9,191 bases of DNA from an uncultured Prevotellaceae bacterium (GCA_905207705.1 CAJLMA010000021.1:1-9191), one strand, 5' to 3'. Shown: positions 1 through 7,879, numbered from the stretch's first letter. The notes: generated by a model not told the origin, from the sequence alone. Translations and numbers: made by a program.

Positions 1-2003
1 CTATCCACAACATCGTTGACTCGGAAGGCAATGTTACTTCTTACAGCATAAAGACATTTGAGCAACTCACTTCTATTGCATTCATCCCGACTGAAATCAA
101 AGACGGAATGGGTATAATGGATTACTACTCATTGACTGTTTATAACACTGCTACAAGAAACTACGACTTTATCGTTGCAAGCAACCTTGAAATGCCGTTC
201 CGTCTCAACCCGAGCAACGCAAAAATCGGTGAAGAAATGGAATTCTCGTTCATCGATCGCAAGGTTACAGTTCGTGCCGCAGGCGACAACAACACGTTCT
301 TGAGCGTAGTTGGCGAACCTGTTCGCAACAACGACGAATTGATCGTTACTGCAAAGGCCAACAACATGAAGGCTCTTGCCGCAAACGAACACAACATCGT
401 TGCTTTGCAAGCTGTTGAAGATAGCCGTGCAATTGTTTCTGACTATGTGATCATCAACAGCGAGCAACTTACAAGCTATGGCATCGCAAAGGAAAAGGAC
501 AACGTTGCGTTGAATCCGACTCAATATTATACAACTAACTGTCCGAACGTAGTTGAGCAAACTACTGTTGCCGATGTTGAGCTTGTTTACAACGAATCGC
601 TCGACCTTAAGACAGTATCTGAAGCTTGGGCTACTGAGATCGACAAGAGCCTCGTTGAAGCAGGATTTGGCGAATACTTGACCTACAAGTTCTCTGAAAC
701 TAAGGTTGAAGGTACAGATGGTACTGAACAAGACTACTATACTTCGGTTACTGAAGATGGCATCATCACAGTTGACAATGCAAACGTTGCCGCTATCGGC
801 CGCAAGCCGGTTGTTAAGGTTGAAGCTTTGATCAACGATGTTGTAGTTGCTACTGCTTATATCGTAGTTGAAGTTGTAAGAACCGAATCTATCGAACAAG
901 AACCTCTTGAAATCACCAAGGATCTTGGTAACATTGAATACACTGAACTCCCAGCTTCTACAGATGGTTCTAAGACAATATTTGAATACGCTTGGGCTGC
1001 AGTAAATGATGAAATCTACACTGCTCTTCAAATCCCTGCTGACGAAATCGAAGACAGGTATAACCAAGCTACTTATACTCCATCTATCACAGGTGTTAAC
1101 GTGACACTCAACGATCTTAATGACAATGGTACTACTACCGACGCATTGGTAGAAGTAGGTATGAACAACCTGGTAGCTACTGGCGAGAACTCGTTCACAG
1201 TAACTTACAAGGCTAAAGACAAATATGCCGACCGTGACATTGTGATTACATTCACTTACAATGTAGTTGACAATTGCGTTGTTCCTAAATTTGCTCCTGA
1301 ATATGTAGCTAACAATGTTCACACCGTGAAGGGTAAGCTCGTAAGCGGCAAATGGCAACTTCAAGCTACTATGGCTGAAGCATTTGAAAACTACTTGGAA
1401 GACTTCGAGGGCTCGAACAACCACGAATATATATTCGTATTTGATCCTGCAACTCAAACCGGAGCAACTATCAGCACCGACGATTTCAAGGCTCAAGAAA
1501 TTGCTCTTGATGGTGAATTGACCGGCTCTTCTAAGGAATTCAAGGTGGCATTGCAAGCTAATCTTGCAAACGGAGAACACCACAATGTAGTTGAATACAC
1601 TGTAAGATTTGAAACTCCGATTATGCTTGAGGTTACCGACATCGCCCTTGAAACAAAGGTTGAACCATCGACAGCCGACTTCTGGGATCACTTGATCGTA
1701 ACTGAAACTGTCAGCGGTGAAGTTCTTTACAACGGTCCTGAAAATCAAACTTGGAACACCGATGCGTTGAACAGATTTGGCTTGACAACAGGCGACTTTG
1801 TATTCACCTACGGCGTAGCTGACAACCAAGGCGGCAACTTGACTGTTGAAGTTGCAGACGGAGAGGCTCACATCCTTACTTGGGACAACGAAGGTTCTGT
1901 TCTTCACCAGAACATCTTGACCAACTCTGAAGTTAACATGACGGTTAACGGTATCGTTGACTTGGATGTTGAAGGTAACATCACATTGTTGAAAAACAAT
2001 TGA
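1..2003 (+). CDS. Large secreted/surface protein, C-terminal part (5' end outside window)
   Basis: The reading frame is already open at position 3 and continues without a stop to the TGA at 2001-2003. The first ATG, at 108, is therefore internal, and 666 C-terminal residues are visible. I do not recognise the family. The protein is rich in Val, Thr, Asn, Asp and Glu with very few Cys, and has many short alternating hydrophobic stretches typical of beta-sandwich or Ig-like modules. By eye there seem to be several units of about 100-130 residues. Each begins with a segment like ELVYNESLDLKTVSEAWATE or GKWQLQATMAEAFENYLEDF and ends with a Val-rich strand like VVEYTVRFETP. No transmembrane helix is visible. 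The C-terminus (GNITLLKNN) does not look like a type IX secretion sorting domain. Codons favour AAC, ATC, AAG and GAA, which suggests strong expression. An abundant surface or S-layer-like structural protein or an adhesin is possible, but this is inference. The signal peptide would lie upstream of the window. Confidence 0.85.
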   Translation, partial: IHNIVDSEGNVTSYSIKTFEQLTSIAFIPTEIKDGMGIMDYYSLTVYNTATRNYDFIVASNLEMPFRLNPSNAKIGEEMEFSFIDRKVTVRAAGDNNTFLSVVGEPVRNNDELIVTAKANNMKALAANEHNIVALQAVEDSRAIVSDYVIINSEQLTSYGIAKEKDNVALNPTQYYTTNCPNVVEQTTVADVELVYNESLDLKTVSEAWATEIDKSLVEAGFGEYLTYKFSETKVEGTDGTEQDYYTSVTEDGIITVDNANVAAIGRKPVVKVEALINDVVVATAYIVVEVVRTESIEQEPLEITKDLGNIEYTELPASTDGSKTIFEYAWAAVNDEIYTALQIPADEIEDRYNQATYTPSITGVNVTLNDLNDNGTTTDALVEVGMNNLVATGENSFTVTYKAKDKYADRDIVITFTYNVVDNCVVPKFAPEYVANNVHTVKGKLVSGKWQLQATMAEAFENYLEDFEGSNNHEYIFVFDPATQTGATISTDDFKAQEIALDGELTGSSKEFKVALQANLANGEHHNVVEYTVRFETPIMLEVTDIALETKVEPSTADFWDHLIVTETVSGEVLYNGPENQTWNTDALNRFGLTTGDFVFTYGVADNQGGNLTVEVADGEAHILTWDNEGSVLHQNILTNSEVNMTVNGIVDLDVEGNITLLKNN

Positions 2004-2108
2004 TTGAGACAAGCGCAATGCATTAAACTCGATAATCAAGGATAAAATAAGCAAGTAATAGGTTGATACGTGATTAAGATTGTCTAATAGAAGTCCTTGA
2101 TGAATATG

Positions 2109-2141
2109 ATGGAGGGGGAGCCGGCGAGGCTGTCCCTCCAT
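2109..2141 (+). terminator. Rho-independent terminator of the surface-protein gene
   Basis: The 8-bp outer arms ATGGAGGG and CCCTCCAT enclose an inner AGCC/GGCT stem with loop GGCGA. The hairpin is followed directly by TTTTGTTTT. It lies 106 bases after the stop codon of the upstream gene. Confidence 0.85.
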
Positions 2142-2184
2142 TTTGTTTTATTATCCGCATTGATGTGATTGTTTTCACCCCAAT

Positions 2185-2216
2185 TTGTAGAGGCGAGATG
2201 AATCGCGCCTCTACAA
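2185..2216. repeat. REP-like intergenic palindrome
   Basis: The arms TTGTAGAGGCG and CGCCTCTACAA form an 11-bp perfect stem. It continues inward with one A/G mismatch and one further G-C pair around ATGAAT. There is no T-run adequate for a terminator on either side beyond short AT-rich sequence, and both neighbouring genes already have their own terminators. The GTAGAGGCG...CGCCTCTAC form resembles short palindromes scattered between genes in Bacteroidota and other bacteria. Whether it is multicopy here cannot be judged from one window. Confidence 0.5.
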
Positions 2217-2273
2217 TAATTTTAATTCAAATAACAGATACTCTGTGACTGTCGTTTCAATACTCACAAAAAC

Positions 2274-2309
2274 AGGGAGGTGCGTAGCCATTGCAGCACG
2301 CACCTCCCT
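2274..2309 (-). terminator. Terminator of the PepSY-like gene
   Basis: A perfect 12-bp stem, AGGGAGGTGCGT/ACGCACCTCCCT, closes a 12-nt loop. Read on the minus strand it is followed by GTTTTTGTG. It lies 26 bases beyond the stop codon of the minus-strand gene that ends at 2336. Confidence 0.8.
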
Positions 2310-2335
2310 TGTCGGTTATAAATCAAATGCCTTGA

Positions 2336-2782
2336 TTAATCATCGTATTCGGCAGTCAAGAAATTGCCGTTGCGGTCAAATTTCAATTCAAGCCTTGAAG
2401 CAAGACGCAACTCATAAGAATCTATGTCGTCGGCATCAAAGCTCATATCGGTCACTGCCACTCCCTTGTGGTTAGTGTTGAGGTAGTTTGCTATTGCAGT
2501 AGGGATAACCTTGGTATTAATTCCCTTATAGTTGGATATTTCTTCCCATCGTCCATTATGACGAAACTCGATGACCGTACCGTCTGACAAGAACACTTTG
2601 TAGTCGGGACGGAAAAAGTCGTCATCGACCGATGCTGCCGTAACTGTGGCAGGAGCAAAGTTCTTTATGAATGCTGTGGCCTCGGCCGGCAATTCAGTTG
2701 CTGCGATAGGTTTGTCGTCGGCGCTCATGGAAAAAGAGAAAAGGGCTGACGCAAAAAATAAAGACATAAACACTTTCTTCAT
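2336..2782 (-). CDS. Exported PepSY-like protein (beta-lactamase-inhibitor-like fold)
   Basis: This is a 148-residue precursor. Residues 1-21 form a signal peptide: MKK, then the hydrophobic stretch VFMSLFFASALFSFSMSA, with likely cleavage before DDKP. The mature part holds two tandem PepSY-like modules. The first is about residues 35-83 (FIKNFAP, then YKVFLSDGTVIEFRHNGRWEEI). The second is about 95-146 (AIANYLNTNHKG, then YELRLASRLELKFDRNGNF). The pattern of helix, 'Y-V-L-G-T-IEF-G-W' strand and second copy is typical of the putative PepSY-like, DUF2874-type proteins abundant in Bacteroidales (family assignment from memory). Their biochemical role is unknown; periplasmic binding or inhibitory roles have been suggested from the fold. 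I chose the start at 2782 because it gives a clean signal peptide; the frame opens upstream at 2851 but that would place a non-signal 23-residue extension in front. The gene appears monocistronic, is divergent from lysS and has its own terminator. Confidence 0.85.
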   Translation of the reverse strand: MKKVFMSLFFASALFSFSMSADDKPIAATELPAEATAFIKNFAPATVTAASVDDDFFRPDYKVFLSDGTVIEFRHNGRWEEISNYKGINTKVIPTAIANYLNTNHKGVAVTDMSFDADDIDSYELRLASRLELKFDRNGNFLTAEYDD

Positions 2783-2848
2783 AACAAAGAATCTTAAAAA
2801 ATTAATAATAAACCATGTCGGTGGAAAAAGGTATTTTTCCCAATATAG

Positions 2849-2856
2849 CAAATGTA
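2849..2856 (-). promoter_or_regulatory. Candidate -7 box of the PepSY-like gene
   Basis: The minus strand reads TACATTTG, a full match to the Bacteroidales -7 consensus TAnnTTTG, 66 bases upstream of the chosen ATG. No perfect TTTG lies at the usual 19-21 base distance upstream (a TTTA is 24 bases away), so the call is tentative. Its position inside the upstream extension of the reading frame supports the later start at 2782. Confidence 0.4.
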
Positions 2857-2859
2857 TTC

Positions 2860-3122
2860 TTAAAGATTTGAATCACTATTTAAAATGGCTTAAAAATGGC
2901 AAAATATCAATTAAACGAATTTAATGAATGTAGAAATTTATAATAATATGTATAAAAGCAGCCTGTTTTGTTCCGTTTTGAGCCAAAATCTGACTTGATT
3001 CCATACCTTATGGACGACGTGCAAGGTGCGTAAAAATGCTTGTGGGCTATTCCTCTATGCACAAAACTCTTTTAGACGCGGTTTATCGCGTTTCTATGAT
3101 AAAGATAGGATTCGTCTCGGCA
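2860..3122. other. Intergenic region between divergent genes, no gene recognised
   Basis: This stretch lies between the PepSY-like gene and the lysS promoter. The left part (to about 2960) is AT-rich. The right part (about 2960-3122) is less AT-rich, with short GC-rich patches such as GACGCGG-TTTATC-GCGT. I see no convincing coding frame, tRNA or known riboswitch. The more structured right part could be a small RNA or the remnant of an element, but nothing in it is diagnostic. Confidence 0.4.
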
Positions 3123-3152
3123 GTGTAAAAAATAAGCAAGCTCATTTTTCAC
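3123..3152. promoter_or_regulatory. Imperfect dyad upstream of the lysS promoter
   Basis: GTGTAAAAAATAAGC and GCTCATTTTTCAC are near-complementary arms (a 13-base match allowing one mismatch and a small bulge) around AA. The right arm overlaps the probable -33 element of the lysS promoter. It could be an operator or a transcription stop for upstream transcripts; the sequence alone does not distinguish these. Confidence 0.35.
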
Positions 3153-3178
3153 ATTGCGCTCGACTTTCACTATCTTTG
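3147..3178 (+). promoter_or_regulatory. Bacteroidales-type promoter of lysS-gpsA-pgi
   Basis: A perfect -7 box, TATCTTTG (3171-3178), lies 20 bases downstream of TTTC (3147-3150), a three-of-four match to the -33 TTTG. The predicted start of transcription is near 3183, giving a leader of roughly 30 bases before the lysS ATG at 3211. Confidence 0.75.
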
Positions 3179-3210
3179 CACTTTATAATAGCAAAAAGTG
3201 GTTAATAATT

Positions 3211-4962
3211 ATGAGCATACTTGATTTAAGCGAACAAGAGATCGTGAGGCGCAACAGTTTGGACGAACTGCGCAAAAGAGGCATAAATCCCTATCCTGCT
3301 GCCGAATATGTCGTGACAGGATACACGGATGAAATAAAAGCCAATTTCAAGGATGACGAGCCGCAACGCCATGTGAGCATTGCCGGACGAGTAATGAGCA
3401 GGCGCATCATGGGCAAAGCCTCGTTCATGGAGCTTCAGGACTCTAAGGGTCGCATACAAGTATACATAAGCCGCGACGACTTGTGTCCCGGCGAAGATAA
3501 GGATTTGTATAACGTGATATTCAAGAAGTTGCTCGACATAGGCGACTTTGTGGGCATCGAGGGTTTTGTATTCCGCACCCAGATGGGCGAAATCACTGTT
3601 CATGCCGAGAAATTCACGCTGCTCAGCAAGTCGATCCGCCCTCTTCCCATCGTCAAGATGAAGGACGGCGTGACATACGACGCATTTGATGACCCCGAGT
3701 TGCGTTATCGCCGCCGTTATGTAGACCTTATCGTCAACAGTCATGTAAAAGATATTTTCATAAAGCGCACCAAGGTGTACAACTCCATGCGCGAATATTT
3801 CAACGGCAAGGGCTACCTTGAAGTGGAAACGCCTATCCTGCAATCGATACCGGGTGGTGCGGCAGCACGTCCTTTCATCACCCACCACAATGCGCTCGAC
3901 ATTCCGTTGTACCTGCGCATTGCCGATGAGCTTTACCTGAAGCGTCTCATCGTGGGCGGCTTCGAGGGTGTATATGAATTTGGAAAGAACTTCCGTAACG
4001 AAGGCATGGACCGTACCCACAACCCCGAATTCACTTGCATGGAAATATATGTTTCCTACAAGGACTACAACTGGATGATGGACTTTACTGAAAAGATGCT
4101 TGAAAAGGTGTGCATGGACGTGAACGGCAGTTACGAAGTGAAAGTTGGCGACAACATAATCAACTTCAAGGCTCCTTACAAGCGCGTCACCATGCTCGAC
4201 AGCATAAAAGAGTTTACCGGCTACGACTTAACAGGCAAGACCGAAGACGAGATACGCGGCATTTGCAAGGAATTGAAGATGGAAGTGGATGAAACGATGG
4301 GCAAAGGAAAGCTCATCGATGAGATATTCGGCGAATTCTGCGAAGGGAATTACATTCAGCCTACATTCATCACCGATTATCCTGTGGAAATGTCGCCGCT
4401 CACCAAGCGCCATCGCGACAATCCCGACCTCACCGAGCGTTTCGAACTCATGGTGAACGGGAAGGAATTGTGCAACGCCTACTCAGAGCTTAACGACCCG
4501 ATCGACCAAGCCGAACGCTTCAAGGAGCAATTGCGACTGAGCGAAAAAGGGGATGACGAAGCTATGTTCATTGATCAAGACTTCGTTCGAGCCCTTGAAT
4601 ACGGAATGCCTCCGACATCGGGCATGGGCATAGGCATGGACCGCCTTGTAATGCTCATGACAGGTCAATCGACCATACAGGAAGTGCTGTTGTTCCCGCA
4701 GATGCGTCCCGAAAAGACCGAGCCGCGCGACAAGGCCGACCGTTTCATTGCCATCGGAGTACCTGCCGAGTGGGTTGATGCCGTCCAAAAGGCCGGTTAC
4801 TTGACCATTGCAGCACTTGCAGGTGCCGGAGCAGGTAAATTGCACCAAGACTTGTGCGGGCTCAACAAGAAATACAAATTGGAATTGCAAAATCCGGCCA
4901 TCGACGACGTGAAGCAGTGGATTGAAAATGCCGCCGCCGCGACCGATGGTAATGAGAAATAA
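3211..4962 (+). CDS. lysS: Lysyl-tRNA synthetase, class II
   Basis: This cytoplasmic enzyme attaches lysine to tRNA-Lys using ATP. It has 583 residues with an N-terminal OB-fold anticodon-binding domain at about 50-140 (VSIAGRVMSRRIMGKASFME). The class II catalytic domain follows: motif 1 region around YLEVETPIL (202-210), motif 2 FRNEGMDRTHNPEFT (261-275) and motif 3 GMGIGMDRLVML (471-482). The bacterial LysRS core ends near residue 505. Beyond it is an extension of about 75 residues (AEWVDAVQKAGYLTI..., KLHQDLCGLNKKYKLEL...) that looks like a small helical, helix-hairpin-helix-like domain. I recall similar tails on LysS of other Bacteroidales. The ATG at 3211 was chosen because MSILDLSEQE is a typical LysS N-terminus and the predicted transcript starts only just upstream; the frame also opens at 3154, before the promoter. 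It is the first gene of a probable operon with gpsA and pgi. Confidence 0.97.
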   Translation: MSILDLSEQEIVRRNSLDELRKRGINPYPAAEYVVTGYTDEIKANFKDDEPQRHVSIAGRVMSRRIMGKASFMELQDSKGRIQVYISRDDLCPGEDKDLYNVIFKKLLDIGDFVGIEGFVFRTQMGEITVHAEKFTLLSKSIRPLPIVKMKDGVTYDAFDDPELRYRRRYVDLIVNSHVKDIFIKRTKVYNSMREYFNGKGYLEVETPILQSIPGGAAARPFITHHNALDIPLYLRIADELYLKRLIVGGFEGVYEFGKNFRNEGMDRTHNPEFTCMEIYVSYKDYNWMMDFTEKMLEKVCMDVNGSYEVKVGDNIINFKAPYKRVTMLDSIKEFTGYDLTGKTEDEIRGICKELKMEVDETMGKGKLIDEIFGEFCEGNYIQPTFITDYPVEMSPLTKRHRDNPDLTERFELMVNGKELCNAYSELNDPIDQAERFKEQLRLSEKGDDEAMFIDQDFVRALEYGMPPTSGMGIGMDRLVMLMTGQSTIQEVLLFPQMRPEKTEPRDKADRFIAIGVPAEWVDAVQKAGYLTIAALAGAGAGKLHQDLCGLNKKYKLELQNPAIDDVKQWIENAAAATDGNEK

Positions 4963-4999
4963 TGATTATATAAAGCTGTTTTTACCAAAACTTAATATC

Positions 5000-6004
5000 A
5001 TGACAACAAACAGGACGGGAAAAATAGCGGTGATGGGAGGTGGCAGTTGGGCTACCGCCCTTGCCAAGCTGTTGTTGCTCGCCAGCGATGCCGACATATT
5101 GTGGTACATGCGCCGAGATGACCGCATTGCCGATTTCAAACGCTTGAACCATAATCCGGTGTATCTGTCGGACGTCCGCTTTGACACCGACAGGATATAT
5201 TTCTCGAGCGACATCAACGATGTGTGCGACCGTGCCGACACGTTGCTGCTGGCCATGCCGTCGCCCTATATCAAGTCGCACCTTGCCAAGCTGACAATTG
5301 ACATAAGTGGCAAGAATCTGGTGAGTGCCGTTAAAGGAATCGTGCCCGACGAGAATCTTGTCGTGTCAGATTATATGAAGCAATTCTACGGGGTTCACGG
5401 CGACAGGATCGTTGTCGTGAGTGGACCATGTCATGCCGAGGAGGTCGCGCTCGAGCGTCTCAGCTACCTTACCATAGGCTCGACAAACGAGGAAATGGCT
5501 GTCGACGTGGCTCGTCGGTTCGATAGCAAGTCGATGCGCACCATCCTTTCTCACGATGTGAAAGGCATCGAGTATGCCGCCGTGCTGAAGAATGTGTATG
5601 CCATCGCTTCGGGAATTGTACACGGCATGAAGAGCGGCGACAATTTCCTTGCCGTGCTGTTGTCCAACGCGATACGCGAGATGGATGCTTTCGTGTCGGC
5701 CGTAAGTCCCGGCACGCGAAACATTTGCGACTCGGTTTATCTGGGCGACCTGCTTGTGACAAGTTATTCGCGTTTCAGCCGCAACCACAATTTCGGTTCC
5801 ATGATAGGCAAAGGGTATTCGGTGAAAGCGGCCATGATGGAAATGGAAATGATTGCCGAAGGCTATTACGGCACCAAGTGCATATATGAAATTAACCGCG
5901 ACTACAAGGTTCCAATGCCCATTCTCGACGGCGTGTATGAGATTCTGTACAATTACAGGCCGGCAGCACGCATCATCGACGAAATGGCATCTTCGTTCCA
6001 TTAA
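5000..6004 (+). CDS. gpsA: NAD(P)-dependent glycerol-3-phosphate dehydrogenase
   Basis: This enzyme reduces dihydroxyacetone phosphate to sn-glycerol-3-phosphate in the cytoplasm, supplying the backbone of phospholipids. The 334 residues match the usual family length. The N-terminal Rossmann nucleotide-binding motif is GGGSWATALA at 13-22. K112 in SAVKGI and K197 in VLKNVYAIASG match the conserved catalytic and substrate-binding lysines. SGPCHAEEVA (141-150) corresponds to the family's SGPsfAxEva motif, and GDLLVTSYSRFSRNHNFG (249-266) to the conserved GDL..T..S..SRN...G segment. The ATG at 5000 was chosen because it places the Rossmann glycines at the normal distance; in-frame ATGs further upstream (4922, 4952) lie inside lysS and would add an unlikely tail. 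It starts 37 bases after lysS with no terminator between, so co-transcription is likely. Confidence 0.96.
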   Translation: MTTNRTGKIAVMGGGSWATALAKLLLLASDADILWYMRRDDRIADFKRLNHNPVYLSDVRFDTDRIYFSSDINDVCDRADTLLLAMPSPYIKSHLAKLTIDISGKNLVSAVKGIVPDENLVVSDYMKQFYGVHGDRIVVVSGPCHAEEVALERLSYLTIGSTNEEMAVDVARRFDSKSMRTILSHDVKGIEYAAVLKNVYAIASGIVHGMKSGDNFLAVLLSNAIREMDAFVSAVSPGTRNICDSVYLGDLLVTSYSRFSRNHNFGSMIGKGYSVKAAMMEMEMIAEGYYGTKCIYEINRDYKVPMPILDGVYEILYNYRPAARIIDEMASSFH

Positions 6005-6061
6005 CCTCGTGGCTTAAACTGACAAAGAACATTCAATGAACTTTATAATTCAAAGAAGCAG

Positions 6062-7390
6062 ATGAAAACAATTCAAGTTATCAATCGTAACGTGCTCGGG
6101 ACTGTAACCGAGGCCGACATCAACGGCTTGCAAGCCAATGCAGCCGATGCAATGGAAAAGCTCCACAATGGAACAGGAGCCGGAAATGACTTTTTGGGTT
6201 GGCTGCACTTGCCAAGCGAAACAACCGAAAGTCTCTTGAATGACATTGAAGCAACTGCCAAGTGCTTTGACGACTGCGAGTATGTTGTAGCCGTTGGTAT
6301 CGGCGGCAGCTACCTTGGCGCAAAAGCCGTAATCGAGGCTTTGAGCGACTCGTTTGCCGCTTACAAGCCGGCCAAAGGCCCTCGTGTGTTGTTCGCAGGA
6401 CAAAATATCGGAGAAGATTATCTCTATGAGCTCAAAGGTTTGCTCGCCGGCAAGAAATTCGGCATCATCGTCATTTCCAAGTCGGGAACTACAACCGAGC
6501 CTGCAATAGCTTTCCGTATGCTCAAGGAAATGCTTGAAGCTCAAGAAGGTAAGCAATTTGCTGCTGCCCACATAGTTGCAATCACCGATGCCAAGAAAGG
6601 AGCATTGCGTAAGCTTGCCACCGAAGAAGGATACAAGACATTTGTTATCGCCGACAACGTTGGCGGCCGATTCTCGGTGCTCACTCCGGTAGGATTGTTG
6701 CCTATCGCCGTTGCCGGTTACGACATACATGCGTTGATTGAAGGTGCAAAGGCCATGGAAGAAGCCACTGCCAAGGCCGGAAACATTGCCGAGACCTATG
6801 CAATGACTCGCAACGCACTTTACAACGCCGGCAAGAAGATTGAAATCCTCGTAAACTTCAACCCAAAGTTGCATTACTTCGGAGAATGGTGGAAGCAACT
6901 TTACGGCGAAAGCGAAGGCAAGGAAGGCAAAGGCATATTCCCTGCTGCCGTAGACAACACCACCGACCTTCACTCTATGGGTCAATGGATTCAAGAAGGT
7001 GAACGCATAATCTTCGAAACCGTGTTGTCGGTTGAAGAACAAGAATATGAAGAAGTAATCCCGGGCGACGAGGCCAACCTTGACGGCTTGAACTACATTG
7101 CCGGCAAGCGTGTAGACGAAGTGAACAAGATGGCCGAACTCGGTACTTGCATAGCCCATGTCGATGGAAACGTGCCAAATATCAAGGTTACAATACCTAA
7201 GTTGACCGAAAAGTATCTTGGCGAATTGATTTATTTCTTTGAAAAGGCTTGCGGCATCAGCGGTTATATCCTCGGTGTCAATCCGTTCAATCAACCGGGA
7301 GTGGAAGCCTACAAGAAAAACATGTTTGCATTGCTCAACAAGCCGGGTTACGAGGCCGAAAGCGCTGCAATACAAGCAAAATTGAAATAA
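6062..7390 (+). CDS. pgi: Glucose-6-phosphate isomerase
   Basis: This enzyme interconverts glucose-6-phosphate and fructose-6-phosphate in glycolysis and gluconeogenesis. The protein has 442 residues, typical of the short form found in Firmicutes and Bacteroidota rather than the roughly 550-residue proteobacterial form. The first SIS domain has VGIGGSYLGAKAV (78-90) and the phosphate-binding ISKSGTTTEPA (138-148). The PGI signature DNVGGRFSVLTPVG (198-211) contains the conserved R203. YGESEGK (281-287) carries the probable catalytic Glu (E283), DLHSMGQ holds H304, and NPFNQPGVEAYK (407-418) holds the conserved C-terminal Lys (K418). It starts 57 bases after gpsA with no evident promoter or terminator in between, so it is likely the last gene of the lysS operon. 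A strong terminator follows. Its codon use (AAG, GAA, AAC, ATC preference) suggests high expression. Confidence 0.97.
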   Translation: MKTIQVINRNVLGTVTEADINGLQANAADAMEKLHNGTGAGNDFLGWLHLPSETTESLLNDIEATAKCFDDCEYVVAVGIGGSYLGAKAVIEALSDSFAAYKPAKGPRVLFAGQNIGEDYLYELKGLLAGKKFGIIVISKSGTTTEPAIAFRMLKEMLEAQEGKQFAAAHIVAITDAKKGALRKLATEEGYKTFVIADNVGGRFSVLTPVGLLPIAVAGYDIHALIEGAKAMEEATAKAGNIAETYAMTRNALYNAGKKIEILVNFNPKLHYFGEWWKQLYGESEGKEGKGIFPAAVDNTTDLHSMGQWIQEGERIIFETVLSVEEQEYEEVIPGDEANLDGLNYIAGKRVDEVNKMAELGTCIAHVDGNVPNIKVTIPKLTEKYLGELIYFFEKACGISGYILGVNPFNQPGVEAYKKNMFALLNKPGYEAESAAIQAKLK

Positions 7391-7471
7391 TATCATCTGC
7401 CTTATTAGGTTGGGTTCTACTCCACGCATTACCGTCGGGAAGAGCGTGACCAAGGTGTTTTGACATGAAAT

Positions 7472-7509
7472 ATCGCTTCCACATGTTTTCTTTCACATGT
7501 GGAAGCGAT
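7472..7509 (+). terminator. Rho-independent terminator of the lysS-gpsA-pgi operon
   Basis: A perfect 15-bp stem, ATCGCTTCCACATGT/ACATGTGGAAGCGAT, has an 8-nt pyrimidine loop and is followed by TTTTGTTTTTTCC. It lies 81 bases after the pgi stop codon. The other side lacks a T-run, so it acts on plus-strand transcripts. Confidence 0.93.
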
Positions 7510-7781
7510 TTTGTTTTTTCCTCTCGGCATGCGCCATGAATAGAATTATGCGGATGCATAGCCTTGAAAACCATAGTGCGTGAGACAATGATGCCTGTTA
7601 TTTGTCTTTGGGTGAAAAAAATTTTTGAGGAGTGTCGGCACATTATGTCGACCCGTGAGTGACTTTTCTACATCATGCCTTGACAGTGAATTAGACGATT
7701 ATTGTTGATGAAGCCTTTCGCCCATGATGTGCGGGCAATTATTGTTTCGGCGGTAAAATGGAAATAAAAAAAATTCAGCAA

Positions 7782-7800
7782 CTGCGCATGGCTTGCGCAG
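7782..7800 (-). terminator. Possible terminator for leftward transcription
   Basis: A perfect 7-bp GC-rich stem, CTGCGCA/TGCGCAG, has the loop TGGCT. Read on the minus strand, the hairpin is followed by TTGCTGAA and then eight T residues. The eight-base gap before the T-run is longer than ideal. It lies about 120 bases downstream of the predicted start of the outward promoter at 7925-7956, so it would shield pgi from antisense transcription. Confidence 0.45.
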
Positions 7801-7851
7801 CTGTCCCAAATATGCTGTTCGTGCGTAATTATCTTTATATAAGTAGGTTAG

Positions 7852-7879
7852 ATGCTCGATTGGAATCCTTGACGAGCAT
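7852..7879. repeat. Short inverted repeat beside the left recombination site
   Basis: The 7-bp perfect arms ATGCTCG and CGAGCAT are separated by 14 bases and end nine bases outside the left 30-bp repeat. It may form a hairpin in a leftward transcript or be an accessory protein site. On the minus strand the arm also opens a 14-codon frame (MLVKDSNRASNLLI, stop). No role is established. Confidence 0.35.

Noticed and set aside
129..2141. 670-codon open frame on the minus strand opposite the surface-protein gene
   Set aside because: The plus-strand frame shows protein-like composition and strong codon bias, and is open past the window edge. The antisense frame is a by-product of that bias and runs through the terminator hairpin at 2109-2141.
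4922..4999. Longer N-terminus for gpsA starting inside lysS
   Set aside because: It would put 26 extra residues before the Rossmann fold, unlike the family; the ATG at 5000 fits the expected N-terminus.
7335..7643. 102-codon minus-strand frame overlapping the pgi 3' end
   Set aside because: It overlaps conserved pgi coding sequence and the operon terminator, with no promoter or protein-like pattern.
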